Assembly (NCBI GenBank): GCA_014381305.1
Contig: JACNLW010000075.1
Location: 1-57,044, forward strand
Length of the DNA: 57,044 nt
DNA from: Planctomycetota bacterium
Lineage (GTDB): Bacteria; Planctomycetota; Phycisphaerae; Phycisphaerales; SM1A02
Direction: 5' to 3'
Shown piece by piece: positions 43,661-51,743 of the stretch; positions within the stretch are counted from its first letter, which is position 1; every line of letters starts with the position of its first letter. The position numbers and the translations under genes were made by a program. The notes under the pieces were generated by a model. It ran no database searches and had not been told where the DNA came from. It saw only the letters and a program-made list of their open reading frames with translations.

Positions 43661-46201
43661 TTGGCAAAAAAGGCAGTGACAAGAGTTCATCAATTAGCGA
43701 AGCAGCTTGGTGTTAATTCCAAGGATATCGTGAAGAAGTGCACCGATGAGGGTGTACCAGATATTGTTAACCACCAATCTCCTGTGTCTGCTGGGCTTTC
43801 TGCAACCATTGCAGAGTGGTTTAGCGAGGCTGCAGAAGCATCTACTTCCGCAGTTGAAACAAGTGCGAAAGTGGACGTGCAAAAAGCACGTGCAAAAGCA
43901 AAGAAAAAAACCCGTAAAAAGGCGACAAAGAAAACTGCAAAAAGTTCGGCTACTGATAAGAAGACTACAAAGACAGCGCAGGACAACGGAGGACAAGTAA
44001 AGGCAGTTGGCCGAAAAATGGACGCGCCTGTGAAAGCAAAGATGACTGGTCCCCGCGTAATTCGTGTTGAGGAACCAGAGCCAGAACCGGCACCACGTCC
44101 AAAACGAAAGCCACCGACGCAACAATCATCACCCGGTGGTGGTGGTGTCCGCGCGCCTCGAGGCGCGCCAGTAGAACCTCCTCCGGGACAAGGGCGGCAG
44201 GATTCTCGCCGAAACAAACGCCGTGGTGCAACCCACCAAGGTGAACGGACGAATCGAAATCAACCAACACAAAATCGAAATGACTCTAATTGGCGAAGGC
44301 AAGATCTACTCGAAAGAGAAAATCGTTTGCGCAAGAGTGGTGGATTTTTTCGACAAGCAAGACGTGATAATCAAAAACGCACAGGAAAACCTGTTGTTCA
44401 AGCAAAAACCCTTGCACAGACTGGTGGTGCGGTTTCAATTTCTGAACCAATTTCAATCAAAGAACTTTCCGCAACTACTGGGATCAAAGCGAATCAAATT
44501 CTTAAGAAATTAATGCTCGATGGCACAATGTCAACCGTGAACGATTATTTGGAAACAGAAAAAGCAATTGAGATGATGATGGAATGGGGCATCGAACTTG
44601 AAGTTGTTGAAGCAAAAACCGAAGTTGATAAAATTGCTGAATCTTTTACGTCTCGGGATGTAATTGCTGAACAACCATGCGCTCCAGTTGTCACAATTTT
44701 GGGCCATGTTGATCACGGTAAAACATCATTGCTCGACAGAATTCGAAACGCGAATGTTGCAGACGGTGAAGCAGGTGGTATTACGCAAGCGACGAGCGCG
44801 TTTAGAGTGCCTGTTACAGCCGGCGAAGGGGAGCGTATGGTGACATTTATTGATACGCCGGGTCACGAAGCATTTACGGAAATGCGTGCACGCGGTGCAA
44901 AAGTAACTGATATTGTGGTTCTTGTTATTGCAGCAGACGACGGCGTGATGCCCCAGACAATTGAATCAATCGCCCACGCGAAAGCAGCGGGTGTTCCAAT
45001 TGTGGTTGCGTTGAATAAAATTGATAAAGCAGAAGCAACGGATGAAAACATCCAGAGAATTCTTGGACAACTTGCTGAACATGAACTCAATCCAGTTGAC
45101 TGGGGTGGCGACATAGAGGTAATTCGTACAAGCGCAATTAAAAATGAGGGTATTCAAGATCTGCTTGATATTTTGGATTATCAAGCAGAACTTCTTGACC
45201 TCAAAGCGGATTTTGGTGGTCCTGCAGAGGGCACTGTTATCGAAGCGCATCTCGCCGAAGGCCAAGGACCAGTGGCAAGCATTTTGGTCCAACAGGGCTT
45301 GTTGAAGAAGGGCAATTACATTGTTGCGGGTCGCGGGTATGGACGACTTCGATCACTCACAGATGATCACGGCAAACAGGTAGATAGTGCCGGACCTTCT
45401 ATGCCAATGACTATTTCTGGCCTCAGTGAAGTGCCAGATGCAGGTGACAAATTCTATATTGTGAAATCACAAAAAGAAGCAGAGGCTGCAGCGAAAGAAC
45501 GCGCTGAAGTTGAACGTCAAAAAGATTTGTCCAGAGATAAAATCACATTAGATAACATCTTTGAACAAATGAAATCAGTAGATACGCGAGAACTTCCCGT
45601 CATTATTAAGGGCGACGTACAAGGGTCGATAGAAACGCTTCGAAGCACGATCGCCAAGATCGGAAATGACGAAGCTAGAATTGCTATTAAACATGCTGCA
45701 GTTGGCGGAATTAATGAATCGGATGTAAACCTTGCAGAAACATGCGGCGGCATCGTCGTTGGCTTCAACGCAACAAGTACTTCGAAATCAAGACGCATAG
45801 CCGAACAAAAAGGTGTTGAAATTCGATACTACGATGTAATCTATGACCTTACTGACGACTTGACGAAAGCGTTGCAAGGATTGCTTGACCCTGAAATCAA
45901 ACTTGAAGTTCTTGGTCATGCTGAAGTCCGCGAAGTCTTTAAGATTTCGAAGGTCGGCATGATTGCAGGTTGTTATGTTACGGATGGCACTGTTGAACGA
46001 AACCAACAAATACGTGTCACTCGTGATGGCATTGTGATTGAATCTGATCGCCGCTTAGAACAGCTCAAGCGGTTCAAAGATGACGCGAAAGAAGTAAAAT
46101 CAGGACAGGAGTGTGGCATGAAGATCAATGGATACGACGACATTAAGGTCGGCGATGTTATTGAATGCTACAAGACCCACGAAGTTGAACGGACGCTTTA
46201 G
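43661..46201 (+). CDS. infB: Translation initiation factor IF-2
   Basis: GTPase of 846 residues that brings initiator tRNA to the 30S subunit. The N-terminal part (1-265) is a short IF-2N domain (VTRVHQLAKQLGVNSKDI) followed by a Lys/Ala-rich then Arg/Gly/Pro-rich disordered stretch; a second IF-2N unit precedes the G domain. G1 is GHVDHGKTS near residue 348, G3 DTPGHEAF, G4 NKID. Domains II to IV end in a normal C2 domain. TTG 43661 is chosen because GGAGA lies at good spacing; an upstream in-frame GTG at 43643 is the alternative. Confidence 0.95.
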   Translation: MAKKAVTRVHQLAKQLGVNSKDIVKKCTDEGVPDIVNHQSPVSAGLSATIAEWFSEAAEASTSAVETSAKVDVQKARAKAKKKTRKKATKKTAKSSATDKKTTKTAQDNGGQVKAVGRKMDAPVKAKMTGPRVIRVEEPEPEPAPRPKRKPPTQQSSPGGGGVRAPRGAPVEPPPGQGRQDSRRNKRRGATHQGERTNRNQPTQNRNDSNWRRQDLLERENRLRKSGGFFRQARRDNQKRTGKPVVQAKTLAQTGGAVSISEPISIKELSATTGIKANQILKKLMLDGTMSTVNDYLETEKAIEMMMEWGIELEVVEAKTEVDKIAESFTSRDVIAEQPCAPVVTILGHVDHGKTSLLDRIRNANVADGEAGGITQATSAFRVPVTAGEGERMVTFIDTPGHEAFTEMRARGAKVTDIVVLVIAADDGVMPQTIESIAHAKAAGVPIVVALNKIDKAEATDENIQRILGQLAEHELNPVDWGGDIEVIRTSAIKNEGIQDLLDILDYQAELLDLKADFGGPAEGTVIEAHLAEGQGPVASILVQQGLLKKGNYIVAGRGYGRLRSLTDDHGKQVDSAGPSMPMTISGLSEVPDAGDKFYIVKSQKEAEAAAKERAEVERQKDLSRDKITLDNIFEQMKSVDTRELPVIIKGDVQGSIETLRSTIAKIGNDEARIAIKHAAVGGINESDVNLAETCGGIVVGFNATSTSKSRRIAEQKGVEIRYYDVIYDLTDDLTKALQGLLDPEIKLEVLGHAEVREVFKISKVGMIAGCYVTDGTVERNQQIRVTRDGIVIESDRRLEQLKRFKDDAKEVKSGQECGMKINGYDDIKVGDVIECYKTHEVERTL

Positions 46202-46213
46202 CGCAAGATAATA

Positions 46214-46591
46214 ATGACCCAACGAACCGAACAAGTCGCAGCGACTTTGAAGCGAGCAATCCAAGATGTAATTGTTCGCGGTTTATCTGATCCCCGAGTG
46301 AAGGGATTGATTACCATTACAAAGATCGAAGTGTCGCCGGATTTGGCAGATGCAACAGTGTTTTGCTCTGTGATGCCACAAGAAGACGAAGAACTTTCGA
46401 TGCACGGATTGCAATCTGCATCAAGGTGGGTACGAAGAAAAGCTGCAGATAAAATACGCATTCGAAGAATGCCGAAATTGCACTTTAGAGTTGATAAAAA
46501 ACTTCGCCGTGAAAATGATGTCATGGCCAGTATCGAACAAGCTCGCATTGAGGACGAAGCGAGAGCAAAGAAATACAAAACGGAAGGGTAA
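46214..46591 (+). CDS. rbfA: 30S ribosome-binding factor RbfA
   Basis: A 125-residue ribosome maturation factor with a KH-like fold that binds 16S rRNA late in 30S assembly. The family pattern is visible: RTEQVAATLKRAIQDVI, GLITITKIEVSPDLADATVF and a C-terminal KIRIRRMPKLHFRVDKKL. It follows infB by 12 bp, the normal nusA-infB-rbfA order; truB, often next, is replaced by an Nth-like gene. ATG 46214. Confidence 0.93.
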   Translation: MTQRTEQVAATLKRAIQDVIVRGLSDPRVKGLITITKIEVSPDLADATVFCSVMPQEDEELSMHGLQSASRWVRRKAADKIRIRRMPKLHFRVDKKLRRENDVMASIEQARIEDEARAKKYKTEG

Positions 46592-46595
46592 TCCA

Positions 46596-47363
46596 TTGAA
46601 AAACTCAACAGAGTACGAGAAAAAATTTAAGACATTTTGCAAGAAACTACCTTCGGCAGAAGTACAGGCGCACGAAGACGGACCTGTTGCTGAATTAATT
46701 TATTCCCAAATGCTTTGGAACGCAACAACTAAACAAGCAGATGCAGCCTACAAAAAACTGAAGAATGCGTACATCGATATGAATGATTTACGTATGAATA
46801 TGCCACACGAAACGATCGAAGTTATCGGTGTGTCGTATCCACAAGCTGAAGACCGTGCTCGAAGACTTCGAGCAATGTTGCGGGGCATTTATCTTCGAGA
46901 ACATGATGTAAAACTAGTAAGCGTTGCTGAAGCAGGTAAGACTGAGGCGAAGGAATATATTCAATCACTTGAGGGGATGTCGCATTTTGTTTCGGGCAGG
47001 GTTCTAGCGCTCTGTTTTGGTGTCTCTGTTTTCCCTATTGACGATCAGACTTTTTGCGCATTGATGCAAGAAGGCGTGTTGCATGAAGAAACTGATATGG
47101 ATGAAGCTGCTTCTTGGCTTGGCAGGCAAGTGAAATCAAAGGACGTGAGTAAAGTGCACGGCGCCTTGCATGCGTGGGCAGAATCAAAGCCAGCAGTGAA
47201 GAAGAAATCAACGAAAAAGAAAGTCGCAAAGAAGACAGCAAAAAAAACACCAAAGAAAGCTGCACAGAAAAAGGTGACGAAGAAAAGTACACCTAAGAAA
47301 AAGGCGAAGAAGAAAAATACAACTAAGAAAAAAATGACAAAAAAGAAGACCGCTAAGAAGTGA
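46596..47363 (+). CDS. Endonuclease III-like protein with histone H1-like lysine-rich tail
   Basis: A 255-residue protein. Residues about 85-195 follow the helix-hairpin-helix/GPD layout of endonuclease III: GMSHFVSGRVLALCFG in place of the hairpin PGVGRKTA, then FPIDDQTF where Nth has the catalytic AVDTHVF aspartate, then SKVHGALHAW. The catalytic lysine position in the hairpin is not lysine, and no Cys4 iron-sulfur cluster is present, so glycosylase activity is doubtful. Residues about 198-255 are KKK/KKT repeats, 31 lysines in 58 residues. TTG 46596 is chosen for its AAGGG upstream. The next gene starts inside its stop (GTGA). Confidence 0.55.
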   Translation: MKNSTEYEKKFKTFCKKLPSAEVQAHEDGPVAELIYSQMLWNATTKQADAAYKKLKNAYIDMNDLRMNMPHETIEVIGVSYPQAEDRARRLRAMLRGIYLREHDVKLVSVAEAGKTEAKEYIQSLEGMSHFVSGRVLALCFGVSVFPIDDQTFCALMQEGVLHEETDMDEAASWLGRQVKSKDVSKVHGALHAWAESKPAVKKKSTKKKVAKKTAKKTPKKAAQKKVTKKSTPKKKAKKKNTTKKKMTKKKTAKK

Positions 47364-48784
47364 TTTCTTCTTTATTACTCGCCACGGTTTTCTTTTCGTA
47401 CGCTCACGCCGACATTCTGAGTGATCAACTTTTAAAATACGCAGTAATTCCCCCGTTTTCGAACGTCCAAGATTCAGAATCTACAAGACCAGCGGCAAGA
47501 GCGTATGTCACGGGTAGAGATTTGGCCGCATCGAATCGCCACCGCGAAGCAATTTCTTTTTATCTACAATCTGTGGAAATTGATAACGCATCGCCAGCGC
47601 CATGGGCTGCAATGGCACATTCTCTCGAAGAAATTGGAAGACCAGATGCGGCGTTCAGGGCGTGGGGCGAGACGCTGCTGCGAGATCCCTCGAACAAACG
47701 TGCGCTTTTCGTAATTGGTTTAGATTCTGCGATGGGGGGAGAGTATCAAAAAGCTGTACACCTGCTTTCGCGGCTACGCTCTCAAAAAAATGAAAACACC
47801 CCAACAAATACACTGTTGCAAGATGTAGCACTCGCTACTTCACTTCAAAAAATTGGTGATCTTGAAACAAGTGCATTGTTTGAAACAAATCGAGTTGATT
47901 TAATCAACGCTTCGTTTGCGCAATTGGTGCATGGTAATGAACCAGTATGGCTCTCAATCATGCAACAACTTGTTGATCTTGGTAATCCTAGCGTTGCATT
48001 GCAACTTGCAGTGATGGCCGCACCAAAACTCGACAAGCAAAGGCAAGCGGCAGTGTTGAGTGCTATGCCGATCATTGAAGTTGCAGCAGGTGGGGACGGG
48101 TCGGTAACGCTAACTACATATACCGAGATTGGTAAGGATGGTCTAGTACCACTTCGACCTCGTTGGTTTGAACCAGCAACACTCGCGTATGCACTTTCCA
48201 CTGCCGCACAATCAATGTCCTCAGTTGGTAGTGTTGATCCTGCAATCAAATTGTATAAAGCATCAATTTCACTAGACAATACAGATGTTATTGCCGTGAA
48301 TAACTTAGCTTGGAATTTATTACTTCGAGATGGTGCAACCGAACAAGCGATTGTTTTTGCACAAGAGGCATTCGATTTAGATCCAACTGCTGGATTTGTA
48401 CAGGACACGAATGGGTATGCAAAACTCATGCAAGGAAAATCGAGTGAGGCGATCGATTTGTTCGTGAGCGCGCTCGAGGAATCGGGTGGCGATCCACAAA
48501 TCCTTGATCATCTTGCTGATGCTTATTGGAAAGCGAACCAAAGAAGAGATGCAATTTCTGCGTGGCAAAAAGCGTATTCTACACTTCGTTCCCCTGAATA
48601 TTATCAAGCGATTGTTGAAGGATTTCAGGGGACGATCTACTCTGTTTGGGGTATTTCAATCGCCACTCCCGAGGCGTTGTATGATTTAGAAATTGGCAGC
48701 ATTGTTCGAAGGCTGCAAGAGAAACTTATGGCAGTTCAAGAAGGAAGAGATCCTTTTGAACGCAAGAAAAATGGAGATCACTAA
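47360..48784 (+). CDS. Exported tetratricopeptide-repeat protein
   Basis: A 474-residue protein with a signal peptide (about 1-18, ISSLLLATVFFSYAHA) and TPR-like helical pairs along its length, clearest at about 50-115 (AYVTGRDLAASNRHREAISFYLQ) and 285-400 (AIKLYKASISLDNTDVIAVN, VFAQEAFDLDPTAG). It would act as a periplasmic or membrane-linked scaffold. It begins at GTG 47360, sharing bases with the previous stop, and is followed by yebC after 2 bp. No partner is evident. Confidence 0.75.
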   Translation: MISSLLLATVFFSYAHADILSDQLLKYAVIPPFSNVQDSESTRPAARAYVTGRDLAASNRHREAISFYLQSVEIDNASPAPWAAMAHSLEEIGRPDAAFRAWGETLLRDPSNKRALFVIGLDSAMGGEYQKAVHLLSRLRSQKNENTPTNTLLQDVALATSLQKIGDLETSALFETNRVDLINASFAQLVHGNEPVWLSIMQQLVDLGNPSVALQLAVMAAPKLDKQRQAAVLSAMPIIEVAAGGDGSVTLTTYTEIGKDGLVPLRPRWFEPATLAYALSTAAQSMSSVGSVDPAIKLYKASISLDNTDVIAVNNLAWNLLLRDGATEQAIVFAQEAFDLDPTAGFVQDTNGYAKLMQGKSSEAIDLFVSALEESGGDPQILDHLADAYWKANQRRDAISAWQKAYSTLRSPEYYQAIVEGFQGTIYSVWGISIATPEALYDLEIGSIVRRLQEKLMAVQEGRDPFERKKNGDH

Positions 48785-48786
48785 TC

Positions 48787-49530
48787 ATGGCTGGTCATAG
48801 TAAATGGGCAAACATCAAACACCGCAAGGCAAGACAAGATGCCGTGAAAGGAAAGGCGTGGTCAAAGTGCAGCCGAGCAATTATGGTTGCTGTAAAGAAC
48901 GCTGGCCCTGACCCTGAAACAAATTTAACTTTGCGGTATGCAATCGTTGATGCAAAAGCTGTGAACATGGCGAAGGACACGATTGAAAAAGCAATCAAAA
49001 AGGCGAGTGGCGAAGGCAGCGAAGGTGTTCGCTATGAAGAAGTTCGTTACGAGGGATATGGTCCAAGTGGCGTTGCGGTCATCATTGATGTACTCACAGA
49101 TAACGTAAACCGTACGGCACCAGAAATGCGAAAATTGTTTGAAAAAGGGAATGGAAATTTAGCCAAGCCAGGTGCAGTTGCGTTTGGTTTCACGAGTAAG
49201 GGTGTGATTTTGATTGAAGCCGAAAATGCGACAGAAGAACAACTTATGGATGTTGCACTCGACGCGGGCGCAGATGACATTGAACAAACCGAAGGCGGCT
49301 GGGAAGTGACGTGCGAGCCAACGCAATTTTTAACGTTGCGCCAAGCGTTGGATTCTGCGAAAATTGAAACAATTTCCGCAGAAATTACGATGGTTCCTTT
49401 AACTCCAGTAGCGTGTGATGTTGCACTTGGTGGAAAAATACTACGCTTGATTGATTCATTTGAAGAACATGATGATGTACAAAATGTGTACACCAATGCT
49501 GACATTCCAGACGAGGCAATGGAAGAATGA
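48787..49530 (+). CDS. YebC/PmpR-family transcription or translation regulator
   Basis: A 247-residue protein beginning with the signature AGHSKWANIKHRKARQDAVK. Two further conserved blocks, EVRYEGYGPSGVAVIIDVLTDN and NLAKPGAVAFGFTSKGVI, complete the family pattern. YebC proteins bind DNA or, as shown for YebC2/TACO1, help ribosomes at proline stretches; which role applies cannot be told here. It belongs to the nusA-infB operon and overlaps the following lipoprotein gene (ATGA). Confidence 0.93.
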   Translation: MAGHSKWANIKHRKARQDAVKGKAWSKCSRAIMVAVKNAGPDPETNLTLRYAIVDAKAVNMAKDTIEKAIKKASGEGSEGVRYEEVRYEGYGPSGVAVIIDVLTDNVNRTAPEMRKLFEKGNGNLAKPGAVAFGFTSKGVILIEAENATEEQLMDVALDAGADDIEQTEGGWEVTCEPTQFLTLRQALDSAKIETISAEITMVPLTPVACDVALGGKILRLIDSFEEHDDVQNVYTNADIPDEAMEE

Positions 49531-49952
49531 TTCGTATTTTTGTGCCCGTCGCAATAGTGTTAGCTGGATGTAGTACGCCAATACAACGGACGTACCCACA
49601 CGTTGATCAATCGCATCTTTGGACAGCGATGGTAGCGACAGCAGATTCTCCAGAATATGGATCAGAGGATCTCTCAAAGCGCTGGATCGTGCTTGAAAAC
49701 GAAGTAGAAATTAATCCTAGTCGTGGTCAAATTGACGTGAAACGAATCATCTATCGTTCGTATCAACTTCCACGGCAAAAACCAGAACGTGATTCACGCG
49801 ATGTCCTGTTTTCAGTGTATCTTTTGCCAACGAATCCATTAACTCTCGAATTCATAAATCACAACGCAACGTTTTTCCCTGTCCGTGGAAAGGCCGAAGC
49901 ACAACGATTTTTCGATGGCGTTGATCAAATGCTCGTACCGATCATTGACTAA
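49527..49952 (+). CDS. Predicted lipoprotein, function unknown
   Basis: A 141-residue protein starting MIRIFVPVAIVLAGCSTP; LAGC is a good lipobox and Cys15 would be lipidated. The remainder is a small alpha/beta domain with no known motif. It is the last gene of the nusA operon, translationally coupled to yebC by ATGA overlap. Its stop TAA (49950-49952) touches the terminator hairpin. Confidence 0.65.
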   Translation: MIRIFVPVAIVLAGCSTPIQRTYPHVDQSHLWTAMVATADSPEYGSEDLSKRWIVLENEVEINPSRGQIDVKRIIYRSYQLPRQKPERDSRDVLFSVYLLPTNPLTLEFINHNATFFPVRGKAEAQRFFDGVDQMLVPIID

Positions 49953-49984
49953 AAAATAAACTACCCGTGGGTAGTTTATTTTTT
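49951..49984. terminator. Bidirectional terminator, relative of the palindrome family
   Basis: Sixteen perfect pairs around GT: AAAAAATAAACTACCC against GGGTAGTTTATTTTTT. The core AATAAACT-ACCC resembles the unit AATAAACTCACC seen elsewhere. T-runs exist on both strands, fitting termination of the nusA operon and of the convergent recombinase gene. Confidence 0.8.
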
Positions 49985-50015
49985 ACTTTAATAAGAGAGT
50001 ATCTTCGGGAGGATT

Positions 50016-51032
50016 TTAACCAGCCTCAGCTCGAGGATGCGCTTGATCGTATGATTCCTTCATACGCTTCGTTGTCAGATGAGTATAAATCTGAGTTGTC
50101 GAAAGCGATTGATGTCCAAGTAACTCTTGCACACTGCGAAGATCGGCGCCGTTATCCAACAAGTGTGTTGCAAAACTATGTCGCAAAGTGTGTGGGCTGA
50201 TTTCAGGATCAAGGCCAACTTTTTCAAGGTATTTGCTGACATTTCGGCGAACTGATCTCGTGGAAAGACGTGTGTTGTGCTTATTAATGAACACGGGTTC
50301 GCCGGTTTCAGTTGTCACATTGTGTGAGCCCAATACTTGCAAGTAATGTCCGATGGCGGACATCGCGTGCGAACCGAGGGGAACGATGCGTTCCTTGCGA
50401 CCTTTACCACGAATAATAATTGCTTGACCAGTTTCGTCAATGTCACCAAAATTGATGCCAACAAGTTCGCTGACGCGAATGCCAGTCGAGTACAACGTTT
50501 CAAGAATTGCACGATCTCGTGCGCCCAGAAGCGTCTTGTCATTTGGTGCTGAAAGAAGTTGTTCAACTTGTTCAACGTTGATTGCTTTTGGCAGTTTTTT
50601 CTTTTGGCGTGGTGTGCGAATGAGTGCCATTGGATTTGAATCAATCACACCATTGCGTTCTAGCCACCGGCAGAAACTTCGAAGTGTTGCAATCTTCCTT
50701 GCCATCGTGGCGGGGGAGTAGTTTGACTCCGCAAGATATGCGAGAAAACTTCGAAGGTACTCCGTATCTGAATTTACAATGTGTTCAGTGACAGTTTCAG
50801 GGCCAACATGCCCAGCAATTTCTTTTTCGCCTGAGGAATATCGTTGCCACGCAGATTCTTCTGTCGATGATTCGATTGCAATATTTTGCTCTTCAGTAAT
50901 CCAGACGATGAATTGACGGAGGTCTACCCCGTAGCACTTTGCGGTGTATTCACTGAAATGACGCTCTTCCAATAGATAAGAGAGAAAAGCGGCAACGACT
51001 GGGACGGAGTGTTCAACATTCTTTTTTTTCAT
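50016..51032 (-). CDS. Tyrosine recombinase, XerC/XerD family
   Basis: A 338-residue site-specific recombinase, probably one of the chromosome dimer resolution pair. Catalytic residues are all present: Arg186 (STGIRVSEL), Lys210 (RGKGRKERI), His281, Arg284 (HTLRHSFATHLL), His307 (LGHQSLSTTQIYTH) and nucleophile Tyr316. The N-terminal SAM-like domain has about 35 extra residues (about 48-82) compared with E. coli XerC, which makes the protein longer than the usual 298. It could equally be an integrase-like Xer, but no mobile element borders it. Follows a small gene by 16 bp. Confidence 0.88.
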   Translation of the reverse strand: MKKKNVEHSVPVVAAFLSYLLEERHFSEYTAKCYGVDLRQFIVWITEEQNIAIESSTEESAWQRYSSGEKEIAGHVGPETVTEHIVNSDTEYLRSFLAYLAESNYSPATMARKIATLRSFCRWLERNGVIDSNPMALIRTPRQKKKLPKAINVEQVEQLLSAPNDKTLLGARDRAILETLYSTGIRVSELVGINFGDIDETGQAIIIRGKGRKERIVPLGSHAMSAIGHYLQVLGSHNVTTETGEPVFINKHNTRLSTRSVRRNVSKYLEKVGLDPEISPHTLRHSFATHLLDNGADLRSVQELLGHQSLSTTQIYTHLTTKRMKESYDQAHPRAEAG

Positions 51033-51048
51033 TTTTGGAATCCAGTTT

Positions 51049-51282
51049 TTAGGCGGCCTTGGCCGTAATTTTGGTCATTTCGTGGCACACCATTGCGGCG
51101 TCAAACCAGTCAAAATCGTTTAGATTTGATTTCGCGATATCAGTAATTGCCTTGACGGCGACGGTTTCTTCCCCATTTTTCCAAGCAAATCGCCATTGAA
51201 CCTCGCCCTTCATGAGGACGACGCTGTGGGAGGTATCGGAAGTAGTATTGGTTTTTTCAGTCATATAAAGGTTCTCGGTCAT
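51049..51282 (-). CDS. Small protein of unknown function upstream of the recombinase gene
   Basis: A 77-residue acidic protein with a Trp-rich centre (GEVQWRFAWKNGEETVAV) and no recognised domain. It precedes the XerC/D-like gene by 16 bp on the same strand. The start is unclear: ATG 51282, 51264 or 51345 are all possible and none has a strong ribosome site. Confidence 0.45.
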   Translation of the reverse strand: MTENLYMTEKTNTTSDTSHSVVLMKGEVQWRFAWKNGEETVAVKAITDIAKSNLNDFDWFDAAMVCHEMTKITAKAA

Positions 51283-51652
51283 ACATCTTGCCAAATTAAG
51301 CAAAATTGAGGTTTTTTTGTCGAATATCGGTCTTTGATCATTCATTGTTTAAGTAAAAAGTCATAGTAAATCAGGCATGCGACAATTCGTCGCGTACTCG
51401 GCCTCGTTCACTCTTTCCATCTGAGTAGAACGAAAATTGGGGTTGGTAGGTTTGCCCAAAGTTCCATTTTGGGGATCATTCGACCAACCCTCTTATCGGA
51501 CGACTACGAGTGAACGCTTGAACGAACGAGAGTCAGGAAGAGAATCACACTCAGGCAAGATTCTTTCAAGAAAAACAAGTAACAAGAGTTCGATTTATTC
51601 CGTTGAATTGTCCTCAAAGGGGCTTCGATTTGGATAGAATGTGTCGTTTATC
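51283..51652. other. 370-bp gap with a candidate structured RNA, upstream of tRNA-Lys
   Basis: No protein gene is credible. Nested inverted repeats occur: hairpin GCGAC/GTCGC (51379-51393), long-range CGTTCACTC (51405-51413) with GAGTGAACG (51508-51516), and inside it GGGTTGGT (51440-51447) with ACCAACCC (51483-51490), leaving an unpaired interior of about 26 and 17 bases. Then AGAATC/GATTCT (51541-51564). A rod with a central bubble recalls 6S RNA, but sequence motifs and strand are not decided. TAGAAT at 51635-51640 may be the tRNA promoter -10 box. Confidence 0.35.
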
Positions 51653-51725
51653 GATCGCGTAGCTCAGCTGGTAGAGCACCTGACTTTTAATCAGGCGGTC
51701 TTGGGTTCGAATCCCAACGCGATCA
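51653..51725 (+). tRNA. tRNA-Lys (anticodon UUU)
   Basis: Complete cloverleaf: acceptor arms GATCGCG (51653-51659) and CGCGATC (51718-51724), D-arm GCTCAGCTGGTAGAGC, anticodon stem CCTGA/TCAGG with loop CTTTTAA (anticodon TTT), and T-arm TTGGG-TTCGAAT-CCCAA. Discriminator base is A; the CCA end is not encoded. It lies 18 bp before the SNF2 gene on the same strand, so the two may share a transcript. Confidence 0.97.
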
Positions 51726-51743
51726 TTCATGCACGGAGGTTCC

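Noticed and set aside
43860-44240. Lys-rich and Arg/Gly/Pro-rich part of infB as a separate gene or insertion
   Set aside because: The frame is continuous and IF-2 proteins commonly have such disordered N-terminal linkers.
49967-50200. Plus-strand open frame after the nusA operon
   Set aside because: It starts in the terminator hairpin and runs antisense to the 3' end of the recombinase gene, including its catalytic tyrosine region.
51570-51652. tmRNA 3' end (GAGTTCGATTTATTCC)
   Set aside because: It has a TTCGA-like stretch but no matching acceptor arm, no T-stem pairing and no tag reading frame.
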